Source of the DNA: Halostagnicola sp. A56
GTDB taxonomy: Archaea > Halobacteriota > Halobacteria > Halobacteriales > Natrialbaceae
Assembly: GCF_000691505.1 (NCBI RefSeq)
Contig: NZ_JMIP02000015.1
Span: 235,793-299,792 of the forward strand
Reading direction: 5' to 3'
DNA length: 64,000 nucleotides
Shown here: positions 32,332-40,519 of the stretch, one piece after another
Position numbering within the stretch: position 1 is the first letter of the stretch
How the letters are laid out: each line of letters opens with the position of its first letter
Notes under the pieces: model-generated
Seen by the model: only the letters and a program-made list of their open reading frames with translations
Databases searched by the model: none
Told to the model about the DNA's origin: nothing
Translations under genes and position numbers: made by a program

Positions 32332-34083
32332 ATGACTGCCCCCGAAACGCTCTCGGTGACGATCGTCGACGGCTACGTCGACGAACCCGCCCACTTCGGG
32401 GTCCCCCCGTACATGTCGACGTATCCGCGATACGCGGCCGGCGCACTGGTCGACGCGGGCGTCCCGCGCGAACGGATCACCTACCACACGATCGACGGCC
32501 TGCGCGACGGCCCCGACCGCTGGCGCGACGTCGACGAGGCCGACCTCCTCGTCTACCTCGGCGGGATGACCGTTCCGGGAAAGTACGTCGGCGGAACTCC
32601 CGCAGAGCCCGACGAGGTCCGCAAACTCGCCTGGACGGCCGGCGGGACGACCCTGATGGGCGGGCCGGTCAAGTTCGGCGTCGGCGAGGAAAACGCCGGC
32701 GCGACCGAGACCGAACGCCGCGATCTCGACTTCGACTTCGTCGCGAAAGGCGACGTCGAGGCGGCGGTCTACGACCTCGTCGAGAACGGCCTCGAGGGCT
32801 TTAACAACCGGATGCGAGACGTCGACGAGGTCTCCCGGTGGGCCCGGGAGGGCGCGTTCGTCGTCGAACAGCACCCGAACCATCCCGACCACCTGATCTG
32901 CGAACTCGAGACCTCCCGGGGCTGTGCCTACCGGTGTTCGTTCTGTACGGAGCCGCTGTACGGAAATCCCACGTTCCGACCGCCGCCGACCGTCGTCGGC
33001 GAGGTCGACGCGCTCTCGAACCACGGCGTGGCGCACTTCCGGATCGGTCGCCAGGCCGACATCCTCGCCTACGGTGGCGACGGCGAAGCGCCCAACCCCG
33101 AAGCGCTGCGCGAACTCTACGGCGGCATTCGAGAGGTCGCACCGGATCTCGAGACGCTCCACCTCGACAACATGAACCCCATTACGATCGTCAACTGGCC
33201 CGAGAAGAGCCGGGAGGGGATCCGGATCATCGCCGAACACAACACGCCGGGCGATACGGCCGCGTTTGGCCTCGAGTCGGCGGACCCGCTCGTACAGGAG
33301 GAGAACAACCTGAACGTCAGCGCCGAGGAGTGTTTCGAAGCGGTCAAAATCGTCAACGAGGAGGCGGGCTGGCGACCCGAGGGAACCTCGAAAATGGGGC
33401 GACCGACGGAACGCTCACAGACGGCGTCTACACCCGACGGCTCTCCGACTCGACTCCCGAAGCTACTACCCGGAATCAACCTCTTACACGGGCTCAAAGC
33501 CGAGCGCGAGGAGACCTACGAACGAAACCTCGAGTTCCTCAGACGTGTCTACGACGAGGGGTACATGCTGCGTCGAATCAACATCCGGCAGGTCATGTCC
33601 TTCGACGGGACGGAGATGTCGGACACCGGTGCGACCATCGCGAACGAGCACAAGGACCTGTTCAAACGCTACAAGGAGCAGGTTCGCGAGGAGATCGACA
33701 ACCCGATGCTACGACGGGTCACGCCGGTGGGGACCGTCCTGCCGGACGTCCACCTCGAGTACCACCAGGACGGAACGACGTTCGGTCGCCAGCTCGGAAC
33801 CTACCCGCTGCTCGTCGGCATCCCCGGCGAACTCGAGTTGGGTCGGACGATCGATGTCGCGGTTGTCGATCACGGCTATCGGTCCGTCTCGGGCGTGCCG
33901 TACCCGCTCGACATCAACAGCGCGTCGATGGACGAACTCGAGGCGATCCCGGGTATCGGCTCGAGTCGCGCGGGCGACATCGTCGTCGACCGCCCGTACG
34001 ATTCCGTCGCCGAAGCCGAAACCGGCCCAGACGCGGACCTGACCCGGTTCGCGACAGTGAACCGACCGAATCAGGCTGACTGA
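32332..34083 (+). CDS. Radical SAM protein with cobalamin-like N-terminal and HhH C-terminal domains
   Basis: A 583-residue protein with three parts. Residues 1-170 resemble a B12-binding Rossmann domain (PPYMSTYPRYAAGALVDAGV, then LLVYLGGMTVPGKY). Residues 190-450 are the radical SAM core with CAYRCSFC near 203, the CxxxCxxC [4Fe-4S] motif. A C-terminal helix-hairpin-helix (NSASMDELEAIPGIGSSRAG, near 530) suggests nucleic-acid binding. This layout is conserved in archaea but the reaction is unknown; RNA or DNA modification is a reasonable inference. Monocistronic. Confidence 0.85.
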   Translation: MTAPETLSVTIVDGYVDEPAHFGVPPYMSTYPRYAAGALVDAGVPRERITYHTIDGLRDGPDRWRDVDEADLLVYLGGMTVPGKYVGGTPAEPDEVRKLAWTAGGTTLMGGPVKFGVGEENAGATETERRDLDFDFVAKGDVEAAVYDLVENGLEGFNNRMRDVDEVSRWAREGAFVVEQHPNHPDHLICELETSRGCAYRCSFCTEPLYGNPTFRPPPTVVGEVDALSNHGVAHFRIGRQADILAYGGDGEAPNPEALRELYGGIREVAPDLETLHLDNMNPITIVNWPEKSREGIRIIAEHNTPGDTAAFGLESADPLVQEENNLNVSAEECFEAVKIVNEEAGWRPEGTSKMGRPTERSQTASTPDGSPTRLPKLLPGINLLHGLKAEREETYERNLEFLRRVYDEGYMLRRINIRQVMSFDGTEMSDTGATIANEHKDLFKRYKEQVREEIDNPMLRRVTPVGTVLPDVHLEYHQDGTTFGRQLGTYPLLVGIPGELELGRTIDVAVVDHGYRSVSGVPYPLDINSASMDELEAIPGIGSSRAGDIVVDRPYDSVAEAETGPDADLTRFATVNRPNQAD

Positions 34084-34313
34084 GATCGTTCGGCTCGCTT
34101 CGAGTTCTCGCGGGCGATCGATTCGAGGGCGATCGACCGTTCCGATCGTGCGATTGGTGAACACTGACGCACTATCTCCCTCGCTGCTTGCGATTTCGCG
34201 AAACGAGTACGTCCGAACTCGCCGGAGTTGGCCGTCGACGGTCCAGAAAACGCGACCTGTGGTCGGTAGTTCTATTATGCATGCGATTCAGACAGAAACG
34301 TGAGGGTCTAACT

Positions 34314-34718
34314 GTGGAGATATCTGAAAAACTCCTGTGTCTGTTCAGTACAGCCGTTTCGGAAGAGGAGGATCGATACGTCATCGAAGTCCCGCGACAG
34401 GAAGTCGACACCGGCGGGGTCGAACCGGGGGAGATCTACAAGGTCGCGCTCATCTCTCGAGACGAGGCGGATACGGAGACGACGGTCGCGCCCGAGGAGT
34501 CGAGCGCGCCGTCCGAACCGCAGCCGCCGGTCGACGTCGGTGAAACCCGGTACGTCGAAATCGAGGACATCGGCAAGCAAGGCGACGGCATCGCTCGCGT
34601 CGAGCGGGGCTACGTCATCATCGTCCCCGGCGCGGACGTCGGCGAGCGAGTGAAGGTCGAAGTCAGCGAGGTCAAGTCCAACTTCGCCGTCGGCGAAGTA
34701 ATCGAAGAAACCTTCTAA
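34314..34718 (+). CDS. TRAM-domain RNA-binding protein
   Basis: A 134-residue protein: N-terminal ISEKLLCLFSTAVSEEEDRY, an acidic linker, and a C-terminal TRAM domain (VEIEDIGKQGDGIARVERGY to VKVEVSEVKSNFAVGEVIEE). Archaeal TRAM proteins bind RNA and some act as RNA chaperones. Start GTG 34314 matches the conserved EISEKLLCLFS N-terminus; the ATG at 34188 would add unrelated basic residues and cross a tctattatgc promoter element (34271). Confidence 0.88.
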   Translation: MEISEKLLCLFSTAVSEEEDRYVIEVPRQEVDTGGVEPGEIYKVALISRDEADTETTVAPEESSAPSEPQPPVDVGETRYVEIEDIGKQGDGIARVERGYVIIVPGADVGERVKVEVSEVKSNFAVGEVIEETF

Positions 34719-34932
34719 CCGCTCGAGGGCGCCACCGTCCTCGCCCGAGGGCCGCCGATCGCCGTCCTCGTTCGAGGCCGTCGATCGCGTTCGCATCCGA
34801 GTCCCACACAGCGTCGGCTGGTTCGAGACTGTCGTTCGGGAATCGTCTCGAGGGAGGTCACGGGATCGTCGCGATAATATTCGCCTGCGCTATCGCGTTC
34901 GCCGCGCGCTGGAGAAGCGCACCCGGTCACAG

Positions 34933-35685
34933 TTACTCCTCGACCGGCGTCCCATCGGGGCGCTTCGCGCCTTCGGAATCGTGAACCACGACCCCGTCGC
35001 TGGCGGGCGATGCGGGCTCGTAATTGTCTCGGACGCCGATCGCTTCCTCGAGTTCTCGCACGGCGCGTTCTTTCAGCGCGGCGGCGAGGTCTTCCGCGTC
35101 TGCTCGAGAGATGTCTCGACCGAGCCCCTCGCACTCGTGGGCCCGAACGAGTCCTTCCTCGTCGACGGCCTCGCCCATCGGCTGGCTCGTGCCCGCCAGC
35201 GCGACGCTGAACGGATAGGTCCGGCAGATCAGGGGTCGGTCCTCGTGTGCGACGCACCCCCCGACTCCCTGCTCGTCTTCCTCGTAGAACACGCAATCGC
35301 CGCAGGCGGTCGTCTGCAGCGCCCACTCGAACGTCTCGCCCACAAGGTGGCCGTCCTCGCCCTCGGCCAGCCCGTACGGCATCGGGCGAGCGACATCTCG
35401 CCACTCGTCTGCGGTCGCGCCGTCGGCCGCCAGTTCTCGCGGCTCGTCGTCGAAGTCCTCCTCCGCACCCTCGAGCAGCGTCCTGACCTCGTCGGGAAAC
35501 ACCGTCGCGGTGTGGGCTTCGGTCGTCTCGGCGTCGGCGTCAGAATCCGCGCCGTCGTCGTTCGTTTCGGCGGTACAGCACGCGCCACAGCGCGTGCACT
35601 CGAACCCGATCGATTCGATCGCGTCCGCCAGTTCGCTCACCGAGAGTCCGCGGGCCTGCTCGAGTTCCGCTTCGAGAGACTGCAC
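34933..35685 (-). CDS. YkgJ-family cysteine-cluster protein
   Basis: A 250-residue protein with the metal-binding cysteine set CTRCGACC near 30, ACGDCVFYE near 127 and CVAHEDRPLICRTYPF near 143. Such CxxCxxCC proteins (YkgJ/UPF0153) probably carry Zn or Fe-S and are of unknown function. An acidic insert (about 40-60) is a halophilic addition. The 214-bp gap on its 3' side shows no gene. Confidence 0.8.
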   Translation of the reverse strand: MQSLEAELEQARGLSVSELADAIESIGFECTRCGACCTAETNDDGADSDADAETTEAHTATVFPDEVRTLLEGAEEDFDDEPRELAADGATADEWRDVARPMPYGLAEGEDGHLVGETFEWALQTTACGDCVFYEEDEQGVGGCVAHEDRPLICRTYPFSVALAGTSQPMGEAVDEEGLVRAHECEGLGRDISRADAEDLAAALKERAVRELEEAIGVRDNYEPASPASDGVVVHDSEGAKRPDGTPVEE

Positions 35686-35770
35686 ACCTCACACTCGTCG
35701 CCGAGGCGGAAAAGTCAGTTGCTGTGGGTGGCTGTCTGTACGAGTCGATCACTACTGTGCCTCGGTGCGA

Positions 35771-36577
35771 TCACGCCGAGTTGGACGCCCGGGCACGCTC
35801 GCCGTCCCACTCGAGTCGTCCTTCGACCGCGAGTTTCTCGAGGTGGGCACGCACCGTCGCTCGAGCCATCCCTCGAACCCCTGTCAGATCCTTCTTGTAG
35901 GCGGCCTCGAGGATCTGCGAAAGCGTTTCGGCCCCGGAACCGACCGCCGCGAGCACGCTTCGCTCCCGTCGGTTTCGGTGTTCGAGCAGCCGCTCGAGCG
36001 TCGCTCGAGGCCGCTGGATGACCGGACCGTGGCCGGGGAGTAGCTCAGGCGGGTCGATCGCTCGAAGCCGTCTGAGCGTGGTCATGTACGCTCGCATGTC
36101 GCCGTCCGGCGCTCCGACGACGACGCTGCCCTCGGCCATCGCGCAATCGCCGCAGACGATCGGGCCGTCGTCGCCGACGACCAGCGCAACGTGGTCGCTC
36201 GAGTGGCCGGGCGCGTCGAGGACGGTAACCGCGTCGGTCGCTCCCGACCTATCGCCGATCGGGAGCGTCGTTCCCGGCCACAGCAGCCGGTCCGGATCGC
36301 GCCCGATCGCCCGGCGGAACCGGTCGACGTGAGCGCGGTGGGCCCAGAGCGCGGCGTCGGTTCGATCGGCGTACGCGGCCGCGGCTCCGACGTGGTCCGG
36401 ATGGGTGTGGGTGACGACGACGTGTTCGACGGTGTGTGCCCCGACGAGTTCGTCGAGGTCGTCGGTCCGGGCCGCGGGATCGACGAGTACTGCGGGATCG
36501 GTGCCGAGAAGGTACGCGTTCGTCGTTCCGCCCGGCGCGGCCGTCTCGACGGACACCGAACGGCGGACGATATCCAT
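35771..36577 (-). CDS. Metallo-beta-lactamase-fold hydrolase (LACTB2-like)
   Basis: A 268-residue MBL-fold hydrolase. The metal site is VVTHTHPDHVGAA (near 56), with VLDAPGHSSDHV near 118, VCGDCAMAEG near 140 and LLPGHGPVI near 180. Residues 205-265 form a winged-helix-like C-terminal domain as in LACTB2 and related hydrolases/RNases. Substrate unknown. Confidence 0.87.
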   Translation of the reverse strand: MDIVRRSVSVETAAPGGTTNAYLLGTDPAVLVDPAARTDDLDELVGAHTVEHVVVTHTHPDHVGAAAAYADRTDAALWAHRAHVDRFRRAIGRDPDRLLWPGTTLPIGDRSGATDAVTVLDAPGHSSDHVALVVGDDGPIVCGDCAMAEGSVVVGAPDGDMRAYMTTLRRLRAIDPPELLPGHGPVIQRPRATLERLLEHRNRRERSVLAAVGSGAETLSQILEAAYKKDLTGVRGMARATVRAHLEKLAVEGRLEWDGERARASNSA

Positions 36578-36698
36578 ACCCCCTGGTTCGCTCGAGGGAG
36601 AAAATGCGTATCGAAACGCCGGTGGCGTCCCAGGGGGCGATCAGCGACGAAAACTGTGAGGATTCTACGGGTCGCCCGATCCGCGGTCGTTCCGTCAC

Positions 36699-36769
36699 TC
36701 AGTGGCTGAGATAGTACGAACGCCGATTCAGTGATTCAGAGAGTACAGACTCAGTGGTTGAGGGAGTAC
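36699..36769 (-). repeat. Three degenerate copies of the 3' end of the downstream wHTH gene
   Basis: On the minus strand, a 19-bp unit reading TAC-TCC-CTC-AAC-CAC-TGA at the gene end (36751-36769) recurs at 36728-36746 (TAC-TCT-CTG-AAT-CAC-TGA) and 36699-36717 (TAC-TAT-CTC-AGC-CAC-TGA). Spacings are 23 and 29 bp. Most differences fall at third codon positions, as if the copies had once been coding. Confidence 0.6.
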
Positions 36770-37032
36770 ACTTGCTTTCGCGCGTCGCGGAAGCTGTATC
36801 GCGATTCGACGAGGTCGACGTCCTCGAGGCGGTTGAGGGCGTAGCGAACGGTTCGGTCGGGAAGTAGCGATTCCTCGGCGAGTTGTCCCTGCGAGAGGGG
36901 CGAATCGGTCTCGAGGACTTTCGCGACGAGTTTCGCGCTCGGGGGGAGATCGCGCAGCCGTTCTCTGTACTCGGTTTCGGTCAGTGGCTCCTCGGTGGCA
37001 GTCGCCTGCTCGTCGGCCGTGCTCGTGCTCAT
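36751..37032 (-). CDS. Winged-helix transcriptional regulator (TrmB/MarR-like)
   Basis: A 93-residue protein made almost only of a wHTH: LPPSAKLVAKVLETDSPLSQ, QLAEESLLPDRTVRYALNRL (recognition helix near 60) and a wing ending in VYSLNH. Haloarchaea contain many such stand-alone regulators; targets are unknown. The gene's last codons are repeated twice downstream. It is divergent from the FMN-binding protein at 37170; the gap contains gatagtcgaccgaatg and AT-rich promoter sequence near 37075-37130. Confidence 0.82.
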   Translation of the reverse strand: MSTSTADEQATATEEPLTETEYRERLRDLPPSAKLVAKVLETDSPLSQGQLAEESLLPDRTVRYALNRLEDVDLVESRYSFRDARKQVYSLNH

Positions 37033-37169
37033 ACGATAGTCGACCGAATGAGTGATGGTAAAGCTTCCCTATATGTGGATACGAATAATCCAGTTTATAA
37101 TAGGTGTATTAGTGGCATATATATTCTCTTTGCAAACCGTTCTTCTCACTCGCAACCGTTCGGTTTCGT

Positions 37170-37571
37170 ATGGAGTCCATCCCAGCGGCGTACGAAGATC
37201 TGTTCGACAAAGCAAGCATCGCCCACGTTTCGACGCTCATGCCCGACGGCACGCCACAGGTCACGCCGGTCTGGGTCGACGTCGACGACGAGGGCTACGT
37301 CTGCATCAATACCGTTCGCGACCGACAGAAGGCCAAGAACCTCTCGGAGAACCCGAAGGTGGGGCTGTCGATCACCGATCCCGATGACCCGTATCGGTAC
37401 CTCTCGATTCGCGGCGCCGTCGAGGAGATGACGACCGAGGGCGCGGTCGACCACATCGATCGACTCGCGCGGCGGTACATGGACGTCGAGGAGTACCCCT
37501 ACCACGACGACGAGGAGAGCGACCGGGTACTCGTCCGCATCCGTCCCGACCGAGTCATCGCCGGTCAGTGA
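37170..37571 (+). CDS. PPOX-class flavin/F420-binding oxidoreductase
   Basis: A 133-residue split-barrel protein of the pyridoxamine-phosphate-oxidase-like family. Typical strands are ASIAHVSTLMPDGTPQVTPVW (14-34), GYVCINTVRDRQKAKNLSEN (42-62) and VGLSITDPDDPYRYLSIRG. Members in haloarchaea are annotated as F420-dependent, but FMN or heme is also possible. Upstream sequence 37060-37140 is unusually AT-rich (several tata elements). Confidence 0.85.
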   Translation: MESIPAAYEDLFDKASIAHVSTLMPDGTPQVTPVWVDVDDEGYVCINTVRDRQKAKNLSENPKVGLSITDPDDPYRYLSIRGAVEEMTTEGAVDHIDRLARRYMDVEEYPYHDDEESDRVLVRIRPDRVIAGQ

Positions 37572-37808
37572 CGGCGGACAGATGTGGTCGAAGGGATTCG
37601 ACGCTGTCTCCGTTCCATCTCATCCTATTCCATCCCGAGCGAGTCTACGCACCGAGTCCACGCCGTCGACTGACACTGAAGTGTCATTCGTCCGGTAGCG
37701 CCGCTCTCTCAGGAGTATTGACCGTTCGAACGCGACGTTGCCGCCTGCGTTCGGTTCCGACGCCTTCCAGTACCGTTTTATCCTCCCACTACTGTAGTTT
37801 CGCCCAGC

Positions 37809-38516
37809 GTGAAAGGACAGGAGTGGTACCAGGCCGACGATGTCGCCGAGGAGTACGACGACAAACGGTTCTCTCAGGGCGGTGAACTTATCGATCAGCG
37901 TGAAAAAGAGGCCGTACTCGAGGCGATTGCCCCCCTCGAGGACAAAGACGTACTCGAGATCGCCTGTGGTACCGGGCGATTCACCGTGATGCTCGCGGCA
38001 CACGGTGCGAACGTCGTGGGACTCGATATTTCGGCTGCGATGTTACAGCACGGACGGCAGAAAGCAAAGCACGCGGACGTCGCCGGCGAGCTCGATTTCC
38101 TCCGCGGTGACGCGGGACGGCTCCCGTTTCCCGACGACCACTTCGACACGGTCGTCGCGATGCGGTTTTTCCATCTCGCCGACGACCCCGAAGGGTTCTT
38201 ACAGGAGATGCGACGCGTCTCGCGCGATCAGATCGTCTTCGATACGTTCAACAGGTTCTCCTCGCGGAGCATCTACAACTGGGCGCTCCCGATGGGCTCG
38301 CGGCTGTACTCGAAAAGCGAAGTGAGCGTGCTGTTGGCAAAGGCAGGGCTCACGCTCGAGGGGGTCGAAGACGACTTCATCGTTCCGTACGGCTTCTATC
38401 GATCGATGCCCAATGCCCTCGCCGCGCCGATCCGACGACTCGACTCGCTCGTCGGCGAGCTTCCGGTTACCGATCACCTCTCGTCGGTCTCCTACTGGAA
38501 TACGCGAATCCGATAG
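37809..38516 (+). CDS. SAM-dependent methyltransferase, class I
   Basis: A 235-residue Rossmann methyltransferase. Motif I is VLEIACGTGRFTVMLAAHG near 48, motif II acidic VVGLDIS near 70, and post-motif GDAGRLPFPDDHFDTVVAMR near 97. Start GTG 37809 lies 30 bp after a gttttatc TATA element (37775-37782), consistent with a nearly leaderless mRNA. The glycosyltransferase that follows on the same strand (92 bp later) suggests a glycan or lipid substrate, by context only. Confidence 0.86.
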   Translation: MKGQEWYQADDVAEEYDDKRFSQGGELIDQREKEAVLEAIAPLEDKDVLEIACGTGRFTVMLAAHGANVVGLDISAAMLQHGRQKAKHADVAGELDFLRGDAGRLPFPDDHFDTVVAMRFFHLADDPEGFLQEMRRVSRDQIVFDTFNRFSSRSIYNWALPMGSRLYSKSEVSVLLAKAGLTLEGVEDDFIVPYGFYRSMPNALAAPIRRLDSLVGELPVTDHLSSVSYWNTRIR

Positions 38517-38608
38517 TCGACGGTCGACTCCTGACCTGTCACTTCATCTGACATGGGGCGAGAAGAACCCCATTCTATTTTTACTATCGGGTGACTCTAC
38601 GTATTCGT

Positions 38609-39511
38609 ATGGAGCTCTCGGTAGTCGTCTCGACGCTCAACGACCGGGAGCAACTGCTCTCCAGTCTGGACGCACTCGGCGATCGAACGCCGGAGACGAC
38701 CGAGATCGTCGTCGTCAACGGCCCGTCGTCGGACGGAACGACCGGGGCCGTCCGCGAACGCGCGGATGTCGACGTGCTGGTCGAGATCTCGGAACGAAAC
38801 ACGAACGTCTCCAGAAACGCCGGCCTCGAGGTCGCCTCGAGCGACGCCGTCGCGTTTCTGGACGGGAAATACGTTGTCGGAGACGACTGGTACGATGCGA
38901 TCGAACGCGCGATCGGAACCGGCGATGACGTCGTCGCCGGTCCGGTGGCGGGCCGCCCAGACGGAAAGTTGAACTCGTCGCAAACGATCGACGGACGCGC
39001 GGTGACCCCGTTCGACTGCGACAACGTCGCGTTCGATTCGACCGTGCTCGAGGCGCTCGACGGGTTCGACGAGTACCTCTCCGTCGACGGCTCTCGAGAC
39101 TGCGCCCATCGCGTCGACGCGCTCGGGTTCGACGTGAGCCGGGACGACGGCATGGCGACGCGCTGTGACGTCGAAACCGACGGCGGCCGCCGCGAGTGGG
39201 GGGCGACCTATCGCTCGCTCGCCTACCGGCTGTCGAAGAACTACGGGCCGCGGCCGTCGGTCGCGGGACGGGTCGGTTGCAGCGCGATCCGGGACGGCGT
39301 CGCGGCCGTTCGAGCCATCGTGGCCGGCGAGACGACGCCGACCGGCTGGTTCGACGACGGACTCGCCGTGACGAAGAACCTGCTGCGCGGCTTCGCGGAC
39401 GGCGTCCGCGCTCGGTACGCCGACCGGTCGCCGCGCCGGAACCCACACGGGATTTCGGTGCGACACGATCGCGCGGTGCAGGTCTACGACAGACGCGGTT
39501 CGTCGGAGTAA
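38609..39511 (+). CDS. Family 2 glycosyltransferase
   Basis: A 300-residue GT-A glycosyltransferase beginning MELSVVVSTLNDREQLLSSL, with the nucleotide-binding VVVNGPSSDGT near 35, NVSRNAGLEVASSDAVAFLD near 65 (D-x-D type acidic site at the end) and later DCAHRVDALG. No membrane helices, so it would act on cytoplasmic lipid-linked glycans or proteins. ATG 38609 is preferred to GTG 38591, which lacks promoter support. The minus-strand ORFs over it are codon-bias shadows. Confidence 0.83.
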   Translation: MELSVVVSTLNDREQLLSSLDALGDRTPETTEIVVVNGPSSDGTTGAVRERADVDVLVEISERNTNVSRNAGLEVASSDAVAFLDGKYVVGDDWYDAIERAIGTGDDVVAGPVAGRPDGKLNSSQTIDGRAVTPFDCDNVAFDSTVLEALDGFDEYLSVDGSRDCAHRVDALGFDVSRDDGMATRCDVETDGGRREWGATYRSLAYRLSKNYGPRPSVAGRVGCSAIRDGVAAVRAIVAGETTPTGWFDDGLAVTKNLLRGFADGVRARYADRSPRRNPHGISVRHDRAVQVYDRRGSSE

Positions 39512-39541
39512 CGCTCCGGCGTAAACGAGGGTGGCCGATTC

Positions 39542-40363
39542 TCAGTCGTGATCCGGTGCGAGCGCCTCGATGACGCGACAGGTGTTTTTCGAAAAGGCGC
39601 GCCAGAGTTTGTCCTCGGAGACGTCGAGGGTCAAAATCTCCATCACGGCGACGTCGGGGTGACAGTCCGGTGCGCCGCTGCCGAACAGGACTCGATCGGG
39701 GTGTTCGAGCAGCGCGCGCTCGAGAACGTCACGATATCTAACGAAACTCGTCTCGAGATAGCACTCGTCGTACGTTTCGAGGAGGTCGATCATCTCGTTC
39801 ATCAGGTCGCGGTCGAGCGGGTGGCCGCCGAAGTGCGAGACGACGACGGGAATCGAGCGCTCGAGGAACGCCGCTGCGATCCGGGCCGGAGGGGCGTTCC
39901 GTCCGCCCGAGACGATGATCGGGTGGCCGACATCCTCGAGCACGTCGAGAACTGCCGGATCCGGATATCCGTCGGTGGCCGGATCGAGGACGAAGCCGTG
40001 AAAGCGGTCGTCGTAGGCGTACTGCTCGATGTCTTCCGGCGTCGTGTGGAACGACTTCCGGCTGGAGACGGCGTTTCGGAGTCGGCTCGTGGCCGTCGAC
40101 CCGTCCTCTTCGGAGCCGTTGATTCGGGCGAACGCGACGAAGGGCCTGTCGACGCTCCGACGGGCGACGCCGTTGTTCGCGGCGACGTAGCTCGTCTCCG
40201 GCGTCGCGCGGGGAAAGACGACCGCTCTCGTGATCCCGGCCTGGTGCATCTCCCGCTCGAGGCGGTCCGGCGAGATCTCCCGCGGTCCCCCACTCGGTTC
40301 GCCACCGGGCGTCAGTCGCGTGTAGACGTCCACGATGCGAAACCCGTGTTCCAGCTCCAGCAT
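39542..40363 (-). CDS. Amidohydrolase-family protein
   Basis: A 273-residue TIM-barrel metal-dependent hydrolase (amidohydrolase-2/ACMSD-like). Seen: GFRIVDVYTRLTP at the N-terminus (usual D-x-H-x-H altered to VYTRL), VVVSHFGGHPLDRDL near 170, VLFGSGAPDCHPD near 235 (terminal Asp present) and FSKNTCRVI. The missing first HxH pair means a changed or lost metal site. It is convergent with the glycosyltransferase; function unknown. Confidence 0.75.
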   Translation of the reverse strand: MLELEHGFRIVDVYTRLTPGGEPSGGPREISPDRLEREMHQAGITRAVVFPRATPETSYVAANNGVARRSVDRPFVAFARINGSEEDGSTATSRLRNAVSSRKSFHTTPEDIEQYAYDDRFHGFVLDPATDGYPDPAVLDVLEDVGHPIIVSGGRNAPPARIAAAFLERSIPVVVSHFGGHPLDRDLMNEMIDLLETYDECYLETSFVRYRDVLERALLEHPDRVLFGSGAPDCHPDVAVMEILTLDVSEDKLWRAFSKNTCRVIEALAPDHD

Positions 40364-40475
40364 CCCTGCCCGTAGTTGTCGACCGACCCATATTTTCCTA
40401 TCGAAAGAACGTTTCTGGCGTGTGACTCGCCCTCGCACAACCAATCGCCAGAGGGGAGCGATGTTGGAGGGAAAA

Positions 40476-40483
40476 GTTTATAT
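40476..40483 (+). promoter_or_regulatory. Thermosome promoter TATA box
   Basis: tttatata, preceded by a purine-rich gggaaaag segment that fits a BRE, lies about 40 bp before the thermosome ATG. This leaves a leader of about 14 nt, unlike the leaderless neighbours. A cgaaagaacgtttc inverted sequence at 40399-40412 further upstream could be a heat-shock regulator site. Confidence 0.6.
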
Positions 40484-40519
40484 AGAAGTGCTGATGACAT
40501 AGGTAGTGAGGATTCAACT

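Noticed and set aside
38597..39466. Overlapping minus-strand frames across the family 2 glycosyltransferase
   Set aside because: No motifs and high Arg content; several frames are open together only because of GC-rich codon bias.
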